NCBI RefSeq assembly: GCF_002741985.1
Contig: NZ_APHW01000007.1
Coordinates: 38,029 to 102,028, forward strand
DNA: 64,000 bases
Reading direction: 5' to 3'
Source: Vibrio rotiferianus CAIM 577 = LMG 21460
Lineage (GTDB): Bacteria > Pseudomonadota > Gammaproteobacteria > Enterobacterales > Vibrionaceae
The notes beneath the pieces are model-generated. The model was not told where the DNA came from, searched no databases, and was given only the letters and a program-made list of their open reading frames with translations. Of this stretch, positions 37,991 to 48,180 are shown in pieces; the stretch's first letter is position 1, and each line of letters opens with the position of its first letter. The position numbers were made by a program, and so were the translations under genes.

Positions 37991-39678
37991 ATGGCAATGA
38001 CCAAGCATGATGAGAGCTGGTGGAAAACCGCAACCATCTACCAAATTTACCCAAAAAGCTTTTGTGACAGTGGAAGTAAAGGCACGGGCGATATTAAAGG
38101 GATCATTTCTAAACTAGATTATCTAAAACACCTTGGTGTGGATGCGATTTGGCTGACGCCGGTTTATCAATCGCCAATGATCGACAACGGTTATGACATT
38201 TCCGATTATTACGCGATCAACCCAGATTTCGGCACTATGCAAGATTTCGATACCCTGTTGGCAGAGGCTCACCAACTGGGTATTCGAATCATCATGGACA
38301 TCGTGGTCAATCATACTTCGACAGAACACAAGTGGTTCCAATCAGCACTGGGTGACAAAAACAGCCCATACCGTGATTACTACATCTGGAAAGATCCGGT
38401 TGATGGCGCAGAGCCAAACAACTGGCAATCTAAGTTTGGAGGCAATGCTTGGGCATTGGATGAAAAAACGGGCCAATACTATTTGCACCTGTTTGCTAAA
38501 GAGCAAGCGGACCTAAACTGGGAAAATCCAGTGGTGCGTGAAGAAGTGAAAGAAGTCATCAGCTTTTGGGCAGATAAAGGTGTCGATGGTTTCCGTCTTG
38601 ACGTTATCAACCTTATTTCCAAGCAACAAGATTTCCCAAGTGACGATATTGGTGATGGTCGCCGTTTCTACACTGACGGTCCACGTGTGCACGAATACCT
38701 TCAAGAGATCAGTGAAGCTGTATTCCAAAAATATGGCAGCGTGACCGTGGGTGAAATGTCTTCCACCACGCTAGAGCATTGTCAGCAGTATTCAGCGCAA
38801 GATGGCAAAGAGCTATCGATGGTGTTCAACTTTCACCACCTAAAAGTCGATTACCCGAATGGTGATAAGTGGACGAAAGCGCCGTTTGATTTCATCCAAC
38901 TGAAGCAGATCTTCAACCATTGGCAAACTGGTTTAAATGGCAAAGGGTGGGGGGGGCGCTATTTTGGTGTAACCACGACCAACCACGCGTTGTGAGCCGA
39001 TTAGGTAACGACGAACAATACCGAGTCGAATCTGCCAAAATGCTTGCGGCATCGGTACACATGATGCAAGGCACGCCTTACGTTTATCAAGGCGAAGAGA
39101 TCGGCATGACCAATCCGGGTTATACCGAAATCAGCCAATATCGCGATGTTGAAAGTACGAACATGTACGACATCATGGTTAATCGCGATGGCGTATCTCA
39201 CGACGATATGATGGCGATTTTGGCACAGAAGTCGCGTGATAACTCACGTACGCCAATGCAATGGAACAGCGCGAAACACGCGGGCTTTACTGAGGGCACG
39301 CCGTGGCTAGAGGTGGCTCAGAACTATTCAGAGATTAATGCGGAAGCCGCGATCGCCGATTTGAACTCGGTGTTCTACTTCTACAAGCGCTTGATTGAAC
39401 TGCGTAAACAGGTTCAAGTGATCACTGATGGTCGTTACGAGGACCTGCTGCCAGAGCACAAACGTATTTTTGCTTATGCTCGTCAGAACGATAAGCAAAC
39501 GCTGTTGTGTATTAACAACTACTACGGCGAAGAAGTGGAGTGTGTGTTACCAGAGCGCTTTGATATGAGTAAAGCCAAAAACCTGCTTTCCAACTATCAA
39601 AATGCGACCAGCGCGATTGCTTCCAATCACCAAGTACTGCGTCCTTACGAAACTCGCATCTTGCTGATTGAAGAATAA
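37991..39678 (+). pseudogene. treC: Alpha,alpha-phosphotrehalase, frameshifted at a G8 run
   Basis: TreC hydrolyses trehalose-6-phosphate to glucose and glucose-6-phosphate. Two overlapping frames together make a full enzyme of about 561 residues. The first (37991-38995) holds the GH13 core, with DIVVNHTS, the nucleophile in GFRLDVIN and the acid in VGEMSS. The second resumes at ALFWCNHDQPRVVSRLG and runs to 39678, carrying the last active-site region and the C-terminal beta domain. The break lies in eight consecutive G at 38949-38956; six or nine would restore the frame. The first frame alone ends at 38995 and lacks the CNHDQPR site, so as read no active enzyme is made. It may be an error or a slippage-prone tract. 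Confidence 0.9.
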
Positions 39679-39715
39679 AAGCAAATAAAAAGTACCCCTA
39701 AGGATTTCGATCCTA

Positions 39716-39757
39716 AACAAAAGGCTTTGGAGTGCTCCCCAAAGCCTTTTATTTTTT
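39716..39757 (+). terminator. Terminator of treBC
   Basis: AAAAGGCTTTGG and CCAAAGCCTTTT form a long stem followed by a T-rich tail. The A-rich other side may also end the converging YitT gene. Confidence 0.87.
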
Positions 39758-39761
39758 CATC

Positions 39762-40364
39762 CTATGACCCGTAGCTTACAGAATAGCGATGCGGCTTGTG
39801 GTTCATCGCAAGGACAAGGTTTAGCGCGAACGCGCCAAGAATCGACAAGCCGATAACCCACGGAGTGACGAAGAAGAAAGACGCAAACAAGATACACGCG
39901 TCGATCGCCATCTGAGATTTCCCGACCGAAATGCCGAACTTGTCTTGGATAAACAGGCACAATACGTTGAAACCACCCAAACTTGAGCGGTGGCGGAATA
40001 GGATCAGCATGCCCAAGCCCATCAATAGCCCACCAGCTACGGCGCAGTAAATCTCATTAATCGATTCGAGCGAAATCAGTAAATACAGATTATCAGCAAA
40101 GATAGAAACCAAAGCGCCAGAAATTGCACTATTAATCGCAAAATGACGGCCAAAGCGTTTCCATGCTAGCAAGTAAAAAGGACAGTTGGCTAAAAAGTAA
40201 AGCACACCAAACGTAAAAGGTGTAAATTGGCTAATAAGCAGAGCCAATCCAGTTGTGCCTCCGGTTAAGAGGTTAGCGGATTGGAGAAAGAAAACCCCTT
40301 GAGCTACCAAAAAGGTACCTGTAAGAATTGCCATCCAGTCTTCTTTTCTTGAGTGTTTTTCCAT
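39762..40364 (-). CDS. YitT family membrane protein
   Basis: A 200-residue inner-membrane protein with five or six hydrophobic helices and the family pattern SANLLTGGTTGLALL near residue 28 and FRHRSSLGGFNVL near 123. The family is widespread, and its transport or other function is not established. It carries only the N-terminal membrane half; the C-terminal soluble domain of some YitT proteins is absent. It stands alone and diverges from glyA. Confidence 0.85.
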   Translation of the reverse strand: MEKHSRKEDWMAILTGTFLVAQGVFFLQSANLLTGGTTGLALLISQFTPFTFGVLYFLANCPFYLLAWKRFGRHFAINSAISGALVSIFADNLYLLISLESINEIYCAVAGGLLMGLGMLILFRHRSSLGGFNVLCLFIQDKFGISVGKSQMAIDACILFASFFFVTPWVIGLSILGAFALNLVLAMNHKPHRYSVSYGS

Positions 40365-40571
40365 CTAATATGCAGTCGTTGATGATAAATCGGGCATGCA
40401 TAGTAGTAAAAAGATGATCTTTTCGGTAGCTAGAGGGTAAAATTTACGGTAAACCTATGTAATTGTTGTTTTACAGGGTGTAAAGCACAAATTTGACAGT
40501 CAGTGGTTCATGGTCAAACGATTGCGATATCGTCATGATAATTCTTACTTGTCATCATGAAAAAACTGCAT

Positions 40572-40592
40572 GAGAAAAATTACAAATTTCTC
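40572..40592 (+). other. Inverted repeat in the glyA upstream region
   Basis: GAGAAA and TTTCTC are separated by nine bases, just upstream of a possible glyA promoter (TTTATG 40593-40598, TAAAAT 40616-40621). It could be a regulator site; no regulator is assigned. The rest of the 347-base YitT-glyA gap holds the PurR operator and no gene. Confidence 0.3.
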
Positions 40593-40637
40593 TTTATGAC
40601 CTAGATCAAATTATGTAAAATGCGCGCCATTAGCTCG

Positions 40638-40653
40638 ACGTAAACGTTTGCGT
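40638..40653 (+). promoter_or_regulatory. PurR operator of glyA
   Basis: ACGTAAACGTTTGCGT is a near-palindrome that matches the PurR consensus ACGCAAACGTTTTCGT at 14 of 16 positions. It is 59 bases before glyA and probably just past the transcription start, where bound PurR would block transcription. Confidence 0.8.
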
Positions 40654-40711
40654 TAGGTCGTTATTCAGTTTTTTTGCAACTTTCAGTACCAATCTGAGTC
40701 AGGAGATACAG

Positions 40712-41962
40712 ATGCTTAAGCGTGATATGAACATCGCAGATTACGATGCGGAACTGTTCGCAGCTATCCAGGAAGAGACTCTTCGCCAGGAAGAACACAT
40801 TGAACTTATCGCTTCTGAAAACTACACAAGTCCACGTGTAATGGAAGCACAAGGTTCTCAGCTAACGAACAAATACGCTGAAGGCTACCCAGGCAAGCGT
40901 TACTACGGCGGTTGTGAGTACGTAGACAAAGCTGAAGCACTAGCAATCGATCGTGCATGCCAACTGTTTGGCTGTGAGTACGCGAACGTACAGCCTCACT
41001 CAGGTTCTCAAGCAAACAGCGCAGTTTACATGGCGCTTCTAAACCCAGGCGACACAGTTCTAGGTATGAGCTTAGCACACGGTGGTCACCTAACTCACGG
41101 TTCACCAGTTAACTTCTCTGGTAAGCACTACAACGTTATCCCTTACGGTATCGATGAAGCTGGTCAAATCAACTACGATGAGATGGAGCAACTAGCCCTT
41201 GAGCACAAGCCTAAGATGATCATCGGTGGTTTCTCTGCTTACTCACAAATTGTTGATTGGAAACGCATGCGTGAAATCGCAGACAAAGTTGACGCTTACC
41301 TATTCGTAGACATGGCGCACGTTGCTGGTCTAATCGCTGCAGGTGAATACCCAACGCCAGTGCCACACGCTCACGTAGTTACAACGACTACGCATAAGAC
41401 ACTTGCAGGCCCACGTGGTGGTCTAATCCTGTCTAATGCGGGCGAAGACATGTACAAAAAGCTGAACTCAGCAGTATTCCCTGGTGGTCAAGGTGGCCCT
41501 CTAATGCACGTTATCGCTGGTAAAGCAGTAGCGTTCAAAGAAGCAATGGAACCTGAGTTCAAAGCTTACCAAGCTCGTGTAGTGAAAAACGCAAAAGCAA
41601 TGGTTGGCCAATTCCAAGAGCGTGGTTACAAGATCGTATCTAACGGTACAGAGAACCACCTATTCCTAGTTGACCTAATCGACAAGGACATTACAGGTAA
41701 AGATGCAGATGCAGCACTAGGTGCAGCAAACATCACAGTAAACAAGAACTCTGTACCAAACGATCCACGCAGCCCATTCGTAACGTCTGGTATCCGTGTC
41801 GGTACACCAGCAATTACTCGTCGTGGCTTCACTGAAGATGACGCGAAAGAGCTAGCAAACTGGATGTGTGACGTTCTAGATAACATCGGCAACGAGGAAG
41901 TTATCGAAGCGACGAAACAGAAAGTTCTAGAAATTTGTAAGCGTCTACCAGTTTACGCGTAA
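40712..41962 (+). CDS. glyA: Serine hydroxymethyltransferase
   Basis: GlyA interconverts serine and glycine and loads one-carbon units on tetrahydrofolate. The 416-residue enzyme has the PLP lysine in [15 protein letters not shown] near residue 230, [10 protein letters not shown] near 98, and the start [15 protein letters not shown] of gammaproteobacterial GlyA. A CAGGAG ribosome site precedes ATG 40712. Codon use is clearly biased toward favoured codons, as in a highly expressed gene. A PurR operator lies upstream, and a terminator follows. Confidence 0.98.
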   Translation: MLKRDMNIADYDAELFAAIQEETLRQEEHIELIASENYTSPRVMEAQGSQLTNKYAEGYPGKRYYGGCEYVDKAEALAIDRACQLFGCEYANVQPHSGSQANSAVYMALLNPGDTVLGMSLAHGGHLTHGSPVNFSGKHYNVIPYGIDEAGQINYDEMEQLALEHKPKMIIGGFSAYSQIVDWKRMREIADKVDAYLFVDMAHVAGLIAAGEYPTPVPHAHVVTTTTHKTLAGPRGGLILSNAGEDMYKKLNSAVFPGGQGGPLMHVIAGKAVAFKEAMEPEFKAYQARVVKNAKAMVGQFQERGYKIVSNGTENHLFLVDLIDKDITGKDADAALGAANITVNKNSVPNDPRSPFVTSGIRVGTPAITRRGFTEDDAKELANWMCDVLDNIGNEEVIEATKQKVLEICKRLPVYA

Positions 41963-42073
41963 CTTTCTTCATAGAGTGCGCCGATTTCGTTGTCGAACAT
42001 ACTCATTTGCTAGAAGCAAACTCCGTGTGTTCTCCTAGAACTCGACCCATCTATTTCGAAAGTTCACCCAATT

Positions 42074-42103
42074 TAAAGGTCCTCATTTGAGGGCCTTTTT
42101 GTT
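42074..42103 (+). terminator. Terminator of glyA
   Basis: AAAGGTCCTCA and TGAGGGCCTTT form a stem followed by five T, 110 bases after the glyA stop. Confidence 0.82.
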
Positions 42104-42129
42104 TTTCTAGCGTATGGAAGTATCAGCTC

Positions 42130-42668
42130 AGAGTACGTTGAAAGCAGATTCCTGATATCGCCTAGGCTCTTCGGAATGACGTGCTTTGGTCTCTGAGAAA
42201 CAAGTTGTTATGGGGAAACTTGGGAGTATTTGAGTGGAAAACGAAAGAGATGATTAGACTCTGAATATGCTTTTGATTTGCTCAGGAGCCCAATTGCGTC
42301 ATTCCCTACAAGCGAGGAACGAGCGGGATAGGGAATCTCTTGTTGTCACTGTTGTTTAGAGTGTGCTGAAATCAGATTCCTGATATCGCTTAGGCTCTTC
42401 GGAATGACGCGTTTTTAGTTGTGAGAAATAGGTTTGTTGTGTGGAGGCTTTTGGGGAAGTAGAAAAACGAAAGAGATGATTAGACTCTGGATATATTTTT
42501 GATTTGCTCAGGAGCCCAACTGCGTCATTCCCTACAAGCGAGGAACGAGCGGGATAGGGAATCTCTAATTGTCACTATTACTTAGAGAGTGTTGAAACGA
42601 GATTCCTGATATCGCTTGGGTTCTTCGGAATGACGCGTTTTTAGTTCTGAGAAACAGGTTTGTTGTCC
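42130..42668. repeat. 228-bp tandem repeat, 2.4 copies, with inverted modules
   Basis: Two copies of exactly 228 bases (42130-42357 and 42358-42585) and a third cut off after about 83 bases fill most of the 786-base glyA-lipA gap. Each unit holds a module running AGATTCC...GGAATGACG (42146-42181 in copy 1) and an inverted relative running CGTCATTCCC...GGGAATCT (42297-42338), so a unit could fold into a large stem. No reading frame of note and no transposase is present. It looks like a small non-coding repeat family, perhaps mobilised in trans, that later duplicated. The copies differ by scattered substitutions and have been diverging for some time. Confidence 0.85.
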
Positions 42669-42696
42669 GAATAACAGTCTTTTATATTCGGCAGAG

Positions 42697-42728
42697 ACAA
42701 AAAAGGTTGGCACTGAGCCAACCTTCTC
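42697..42728 (-). terminator. Terminator of lipA
   Basis: AAGGTTGGC and GCCAACCTT flank a five-base loop; on the minus strand six T follow. It lies 20 bases after the lipA stop. Confidence 0.88.
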
Positions 42729-42748
42729 TTATCAAAATAAGCGAGTGC

Positions 42749-43714
42749 TTATTTAATCTCGATACCTTGAGCCTGCATATCTGCATGGTAAGAAGAGCGA
42801 ACGAATGGACCACACGCCGCGTGGGTGAAGCCAAGTTCTAGTGCGATCTCTTTTAACTCGTCAAATTCTGAAGGTGGAACGTAACGCTCTACTGGCAAGT
42901 GGTGACGGCTTGGCGCTAGGTACTGACCAAGAGTCAGCATAGTTACGCCATGTGCACGAAGGTCTTTCAGTACTTCGACGATCTCTTCTTTCGTTTCACC
43001 AAGACCCATCATCAGGCCTGATTTAGTCGGTACATTTGGGTGCTGCTCTTTGAATTTTTGTAGCAGTTGTAACGACCACTTGTAGTTCGCACCTGGGCGA
43101 GCTTTACGGTACAGACGAGGTGCCGTTTCTAGGTTGTGGTTGAAGACATCTGGCGGGTTGTCTTTCATTAGATCAAGCGCAACGTCCATGCGACCACGGA
43201 AGTCAGGAACCAGAGTTTCAATCTTGATGTGTGGGTTCAGTTCACGGATTTCACGGTTACAGTTGGCAAAGTGCTCTGCACCACCATCACGTAAGTCATC
43301 GCGGTCAACGGAAGTAATGACAACGTACTTCAGCTTCATGTCTGCGATGGTTTTCGCTAGTTTTTTTGGCTCTTCAGCTTCAACAGGAAGCGGACGACCA
43401 TGGGCAACGTCACAGAAAGGACAACGGCGTGTACAGATCGCGCCTAGGATCATGAAAGTGGCCGTACCGTGGTTAAAACATTCAGCTAGGTTAGGGCAAG
43501 ACGCCTCTTCACATACAGAATGAAGGTCATTCTTGCGCATCGCTGATTTGATGTCTTGAATACGTTGGCTGTCGGCTGGTAGCTTGATCTTCATCCAATC
43601 AGGCTTACGTAGCACTTCTTTCTGCTCTGTAGGCATGTTCTTTACTGGAATCAATGCCATCTTATCGGCGTCGCGGTATTTAACGCCTTTTTCCATCTGG
43701 ATTGGTTTGCTCAT
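42749..43714 (-). CDS. lipA: Lipoyl synthase
   Basis: LipA inserts two sulfurs into protein-bound octanoyl groups to make lipoate, using radical SAM chemistry. The 321-residue protein has the auxiliary cluster cysteines in [12 protein letters not shown] near residue 68 and the radical SAM motif CTRRCPFC near 94. The length is standard. It overlaps lipB by four bases, and LipB makes its octanoyl substrate. It is the last gene of the long minus-strand block. Confidence 0.97.
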   Translation of the reverse strand: MSKPIQMEKGVKYRDADKMALIPVKNMPTEQKEVLRKPDWMKIKLPADSQRIQDIKSAMRKNDLHSVCEEASCPNLAECFNHGTATFMILGAICTRRCPFCDVAHGRPLPVEAEEPKKLAKTIADMKLKYVVITSVDRDDLRDGGAEHFANCNREIRELNPHIKIETLVPDFRGRMDVALDLMKDNPPDVFNHNLETAPRLYRKARPGANYKWSLQLLQKFKEQHPNVPTKSGLMMGLGETKEEIVEVLKDLRAHGVTMLTLGQYLAPSRHHLPVERYVPPSEFDELKEIALELGFTHAACGPFVRSSYHADMQAQGIEIK

Positions 43715-44373
43715 GCTTTGTTACCTTGAGAAGGTGCTTCTGTGCTGAAATCTACTTGCTCATAATCAAGCAAAGTAACGAGTTCTTGTATTAGTTGTTT
43801 TTCCACGGCTTCGATGTCTTCTGGCCCGCCTACTTGGCTTACCTGAACCATCTCCATTCCTTCATAGCCGCATGGGTTTATACGTAAAAACGGACCTAAG
43901 TCCATATTCACATTTAACGCCAGACCATGGAATGAGCATCCTTTACGAATGCGAAGTCCGAGAGAACATATTTTTTTACCGTCGACATAAACGCCAGGAG
44001 CGTCAGGTCGCGCAGCTGAATCGATATTGTATGCCTTAAGAGTGTTAATAACGAGGTTCTCAATGTGCGTAACGAGATCTCGCACTCCTAATTTTTTGCG
44101 ACGTAGATTGATCAAGAAGTAAGCAACCAATTGACCCGGCCCATGGTAAGTCACCTGACCGCCACGATCACTTTGTACAACAGGAATATCTCCAGTGTTG
44201 ATAAGGTGCTCGGCTTTACCTGCTTGACCTTGTGTAAATACTGGATTGTGCTCTACCAACCAAACTTCATCAGGTGTGTCGTCTGTGCGTTGATCAGTAA
44301 ACTCATGCATTGCCTTCCATACAGGCTCATAATCTTGGCGTCCAAGTCGTTTTACAACAAGTTGGTGTTGCAT
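43711..44373 (-). CDS. lipB: Octanoyl-(acyl-carrier-protein):protein transferase
   Basis: LipB moves octanoate from acyl carrier protein to lipoate-dependent enzymes. The 220-residue protein shows [18 protein letters not shown] near residue 70 and the catalytic cysteine in [10 protein letters not shown] near 169, with its partner lysine in [13 protein letters not shown] near 135. It overlaps lipA by four bases. A 176-base gap with a hairpin separates it from ybeD. Confidence 0.97.
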   Translation of the reverse strand: MQHQLVVKRLGRQDYEPVWKAMHEFTDQRTDDTPDEVWLVEHNPVFTQGQAGKAEHLINTGDIPVVQSDRGGQVTYHGPGQLVAYFLINLRRKKLGVRDLVTHIENLVINTLKAYNIDSAARPDAPGVYVDGKKICSLGLRIRKGCSFHGLALNVNMDLGPFLRINPCGYEGMEMVQVSQVGGPEDIEAVEKQLIQELVTLLDYEQVDFSTEAPSQGNKA

Positions 44374-44499
44374 GGAAATTCCTGTCGCTAATAAATAAAG
44401 TTTTTGGATTATAAACCGGATAACCCTAATGCTCTACAGCTGAGTAACAGATTTTTAACTGATACATGGGGTGGTTTAGATTATCTGTATGATAAATAA

Positions 44500-44527
44500 A
44501 AAGAAAGCAGCCGAGGCTGCTTTCAAA
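44500..44527 (-). terminator. Terminator of ybeD
   Basis: GAAAGCAGCC and GGCTGCTTTC pair across two bases; on the minus strand the tail is CTTTTTATTT. It lies 25 bases after the ybeD stop. Confidence 0.8.
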
Positions 44528-44549
44528 AAAAATTTAATCTATCAAAAAA

Positions 44550-44828
44550 TTATAGAACCATGCGTACAATTTCGATTTCACCTAGCTCTTTATATAGAGT
44601 TTCAACCTGTTCGATAGAGGTTGCAGTGATATTGATAGACACCGAGTGGTAGTTACCCTTAGCGCTTGGTTTTACTGTTGGGCTGTAGTCACTAGGAGCA
44701 TGGCGCTGGATCACTTCAAGAACAAGTTCTGGAAGCTCAGGCTTTGCGTGACCCATTACCTTGTAAGTAAATGAACAAGGGAACTCAAGCAGGTCTTTCA
44801 ATTTTGCATCAGAGTTGATGGTTAGCAT
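44550..44828 (-). CDS. ybeD: YbeD/DUF493 family protein
   Basis: A 92-residue protein with an ACT-like ferredoxin fold; the core [19 protein letters not shown] and the C-terminal [15 protein letters not shown] match the family. It is thought to be regulatory, but no function is proven. It sits between dacA and lipB as in E. coli, which argues for a link to lipoate or envelope metabolism by association only. Confidence 0.92.
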   Translation of the reverse strand: MLTINSDAKLKDLLEFPCSFTYKVMGHAKPELPELVLEVIQRHAPSDYSPTVKPSAKGNYHSVSINITATSIEQVETLYKELGEIEIVRMVL

Positions 44829-44931
44829 ATCGGTAACTCCAGTTGGTATTCGTTGCGGTGCGAAATAGTACAGTCAAATTAGGGTTAACTCAAGATCATA
44901 CCCAAGCGTGTTGGTGTCCTTTGAGTATAGA

Positions 44932-44963
44932 TAACAAAGCCGCCCTAGTTGGCGGCTTTGTAG
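44932..44963 (-). terminator. Terminator of dacA
   Basis: ACAAAGCCGCC and GGCGGCTTTGT flank a six-base loop, 30 bases after the dacA stop. The T-run is weak. Confidence 0.65.
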
Positions 44964-44989
44964 ATTCGTTTGTTGGTCAGAAGCGACGG

Positions 44990-46168
44990 TTAGAAGAAGC
45001 TCTTAAACAACAACACGATGTAGTCCCACATGCGGCTAAATAGGCTGCCTTGGTCCACTGTTTCCAGTGCCATTAGTGGGTACTCAGCAATATCTTCACC
45101 ATCAATTTGATAGTATAGCTTACCAACTACATCCCCTTTATTAATTGGGGCTTCTAGCTCTTTTTCAAGTACGAAGCTTGCTTTTAGGTTCTTTGCTTGA
45201 CCGCGAGGTAGGGTAACATAAGTGTCTTCATCTACACCGAGAGCGACGGTATCTTTGCTGCCCATCCATACTTTCTCTTCTACGAAGGTTTCACCCGCTT
45301 TATGTGGTGCCACTGTTTCGAAGAAGCGGAAACCATAGCTCAGTAGCTTTTTGCTTTCCGATTTACGCGCGTTTGCGTCTTTAGTACCCATCACTACAGC
45401 AACTAAACGCATTTGTCCTTCAGTTGCTGAACTTACTAGGCTGTAACCTGCGTTGCTGGTGTGACCGGTTTTGATACCGTCAACGTTCATGCTCTTGTCC
45501 CACAGCAGACCGTTACGGTTGTACTGTGTGATACCGTTGTAAGTAAACTTCTTATCCGAGTAAATACGGTATTCATCTGGCACATCACGAATCAGTGCTT
45601 TACCAAGTAATGCCATATCGTAAGGTGTAGAGTATAGGTTAGGGTTGTCTAAACCATGAACGTTTGCAAAATGCGTATTTGTCATCCCTAGCGTGTCAGC
45701 CCATGCATTCATCAAATCAACGAATGCATCTTCTGAACCTGCGATATGTTCAGCCATCGCAACACAAGCATCGTTACCTGATTGGATGATGATGCCGCGG
45801 TTTAGGTCATGTACCTTAACGGTTGTACCTACTTCGATGAACATTTTTGAAGAATCAGGGAAGTTCTTCGCCCATGCATTTTTGCTGATGGTTACATCAT
45901 CGTCTTCTGAAATATTACCACGCGCGAGTTCTTGACCAATTACGTAGCTGGTCATCATTTTCGTTAGACTTGCAGGAGATAACTTAGTGTTCATCTCTTT
46001 TTCTGCCAGTACTTTACCTGAATGGTAATCCATCAATACGTAGCCTTTCGCTGCGATTTGTGGCGCGTCTGGAACAACAATTGGTGATGCAAGTGCTGAT
46101 TGAGCAAAGGTTGCAGAAAGAGCAACCGAAGAAACGAGAATAGATTTCACAAACTTATTTTTATTCAT
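44990..46168 (-). CDS. dacA: D-alanyl-D-alanine carboxypeptidase (PBP5)
   Basis: PBP5 trims the terminal D-alanine from peptidoglycan pentapeptides. The 392-residue protein has a signal peptide cut near residue 27. Catalytic SLTK is at 67-70, SGN is in IQSGNDAC near 130, and KTG is in IKTGHTS near 233. A C-terminal beta domain ends in an amphipathic anchor (SRMWDYIVLLFKSFF). It is preceded by rlpA with a 90-base gap, within the rod-shape and cell-wall block. Confidence 0.97.
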   Translation of the reverse strand: MNKNKFVKSILVSSVALSATFAQSALASPIVVPDAPQIAAKGYVLMDYHSGKVLAEKEMNTKLSPASLTKMMTSYVIGQELARGNISEDDDVTISKNAWAKNFPDSSKMFIEVGTTVKVHDLNRGIIIQSGNDACVAMAEHIAGSEDAFVDLMNAWADTLGMTNTHFANVHGLDNPNLYSTPYDMALLGKALIRDVPDEYRIYSDKKFTYNGITQYNRNGLLWDKSMNVDGIKTGHTSNAGYSLVSSATEGQMRLVAVVMGTKDANARKSESKKLLSYGFRFFETVAPHKAGETFVEEKVWMGSKDTVALGVDEDTYVTLPRGQAKNLKASFVLEKELEAPINKGDVVGKLYYQIDGEDIAEYPLMALETVDQGSLFSRMWDYIVLLFKSFF

Positions 46169-46258
46169 GGTAATTCAAATTTTTTGGTTAACTGTCGTCA
46201 TCTTAACAGAATCCCCGGTTATATAAGAGAGGCTCTGCATAGAAATTCATGAATCGGG

Positions 46259-47056
46259 TCATTTAACAGTTGTGTGTTTTTTAATAAATGCTGATGGATA
46301 GCCGAGCAACTTAACTTTCTCTAACATACTTTGTGTCAGAGCATAATCAGTAAATGGCCCCACAAAGAGTCGATGTAAATCGTCTGTACTTTCTAGGAAA
46401 ATTTCAGTATCCAGCTTTTGACTTATATCTGAGCCTAAAGTTCGCGTGCGATCTGCATATTTAGATGAAGCGACTTGAATGACGTACTTTGGGTGCGCAG
46501 CGAGTGCTTTCTCATCCGTAGGTTTTTCAAAACTGAGAACTTCGATTTCAACATTGGCGGTGCCAGTTTTTACGACATCTAACTTGAAAGCGGCTGCATA
46601 ACTCAAGTCGATAATTCGTCCTTCGTGAAATGGTCCTCGGTCATTGACTCGAACAATCGTTGATTTGCCATTGTCTGTATTTGTTACTTTTACAAAACTT
46701 GGCAATGGCAACGTTTTATGAGCCGCTGTCATCGAATACATGTCGTAGATCTCACCGTTTGAAGTGAGATGTCCTTGGAACTTTTCACCGTACCAAGATG
46801 CTTTGCCTTTTTCTTTAAACCCTTTTGCATCACGGATGATCTTGTAGTCTTGTCCGCGTAAGGTGTAATTACTATTACCCCCTAAACTGTACGGTTCATA
46901 TTTAGGGTGTGCATCTTCAATATGTTCGACAGACAAAGGTTTTTCAGGAGCGACATCTGATTCTAGTTCGTATCGCCCCTCTTGTGCTTTTTGGCTTGAG
47001 CAGCCTGCCAAAATCAAAGCAGAGAAAACTAAGCTGTATAAAGAACGGTTTTGCAT
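46259..47056 (-). CDS. rlpA: Septal-ring lipoprotein RlpA
   Basis: RlpA is an outer-membrane lipoprotein that, in several bacteria, cleaves stripped glycan strands at the septum. The 265-residue protein has the lipobox LILAGC (cysteine 19). A double-psi barrel domain at about 85-170 includes KASWYGEKFQGHLTSNGE and RVNDRGPFHEGR, whose acidic residue is catalytic in active homologues. A SPOR domain from about 185 binds denuded peptidoglycan. It follows rodA by two bases. Confidence 0.95.
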   Translation of the reverse strand: MQNRSLYSLVFSALILAGCSSQKAQEGRYELESDVAPEKPLSVEHIEDAHPKYEPYSLGGNSNYTLRGQDYKIIRDAKGFKEKGKASWYGEKFQGHLTSNGEIYDMYSMTAAHKTLPLPSFVKVTNTDNGKSTIVRVNDRGPFHEGRIIDLSYAAAFKLDVVKTGTANVEIEVLSFEKPTDEKALAAHPKYVIQVASSKYADRTRTLGSDISQKLDTEIFLESTDDLHRLFVGPFTDYALTQSMLEKVKLLGYPSAFIKKHTTVK

Positions 47057-47058
47057 GT

Positions 47059-48180
47059 CTAGGTAGCCTTAGAGAATGCTTTTCTGTGTGTATGAATTGA
47101 CATTAAAATGCCAAAACCAGCCATCAAGGTCACCATTGAGGTGCCGCCATAACTGATCAACGGTAAAGGTACGCCTACCACAGGTAGGATGCCACTAACC
47201 ATGCCAATATTTACAAAAATATACACGAAGAAGCTGAGTACAATACTGCCTGCCATCATTCGACCAAACGCAGTTTGTGCTTGGCTAGCGAGGTAAAGAC
47301 CACGACCAATGATAAATAGATAGATGGCTAATAGGCAAAGGAAGCCAATCATACCCCATTCTTCTGCAATTACTGCAAAGATAAAGTCAGTGTGTCGCTC
47401 GGGAAGAAACTCAAGTTGTGATTGGGTGCCTTGTAACCAGCCTTTGCCTGAAATACCACCAGAGCCAATGGCGATTTTACTTTGGATGATATGGTAGCCT
47501 GCACCAAGTGGGTCTGATTCGGGGTTAAACAAAGTACGGACACGTACTTTTTGGTATTCACGCATCAGGAAGAACCACAAAATAGGAATGAAGCCTCCTA
47601 ACGCTATGGCGGCACCTGTGATGATTTTCCAACTGATACCAGCGAGGAAGATTACAAAGATACCTGAAGCTGCGATCAGGATGGAAGTACCTAAGTCGGG
47701 TTGTTTCGCAATGAGAATGGTGGGAATAAACACCATGACAAGCGCAACAATTAGCGTGGTCAATGTTGGTGGGAGTGGTTTTCGGCCAATATAGCGCGCA
47801 ACCATCAATGGCACGGCAAGCTTCAGCAATTCTGAAGGCTGAAAACGAACAAACCCTAGGTTAAGCCAGCGCTGAGCACCTTTTGAAGCCTCGCCAAAAA
47901 AGAGCACACCAAGAAGTAGTATGACACCACCGACAAACATTAGGGGAGCGAGACTTTCATAAGTTCTGGGTGATATTTGGGCCAATACGAGCATGACAGC
48001 CAGTGATAACACCATGCGCATTGCTTGGCGATCCATCATTGCAAAGCTCTGGCCACTAGCACTGTACATAATGACCAGACCAAACCCCATTAATGCCAGA
48101 ATGCCTAGCAGTAACGGTAAATCGATGTGAAAACGCTCAAATAAAGCTCGATTCTTACCTGTAGAAGGATCCATTTTCAT
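47059..48180 (-). CDS. rodA: Rod-shape peptidoglycan polymerase RodA
   Basis: RodA is the SEDS-family glycosyltransferase that polymerises glycan strands with PBP2 during elongation. The 373-residue protein has ten membrane segments and the family motifs [12 protein letters not shown] near residue 155 and [13 protein letters not shown] near 335. Its start overlaps the mrdA stop by one base (TAATG), matching the tight partnership of the two proteins. Confidence 0.97.
   Translation of the reverse strand: MKMDPSTGKNRALFERFHIDLPLLLGILALMGFGLVIMYSASGQSFAMMDRQAMRMVLSLAVMLVLAQISPRTYESLAPLMFVGGVILLLGVLFFGEASKGAQRWLNLGFVRFQPSELLKLAVPLMVARYIGRKPLPPTLTTLIVALVMVFIPTILIAKQPDLGTSILIAASGIFVIFLAGISWKIITGAAIALGGFIPILWFFLMREYQKVRVRTLFNPESDPLGAGYHIIQSKIAIGSGGISGKGWLQGTQSQLEFLPERHTDFIFAVIAEEWGMIGFLCLLAIYLFIIGRGLYLASQAQTAFGRMMAGSIVLSFFVYIFVNIGMVSGILPVVGVPLPLISYGGTSMVTLMAGFGILMSIHTHRKAFSKAT

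Noticed and set aside
40365..40711. Glycine riboswitch ahead of glyA
   Set aside because: No tandem glycine aptamer core is present; the visible control element is a PurR site.
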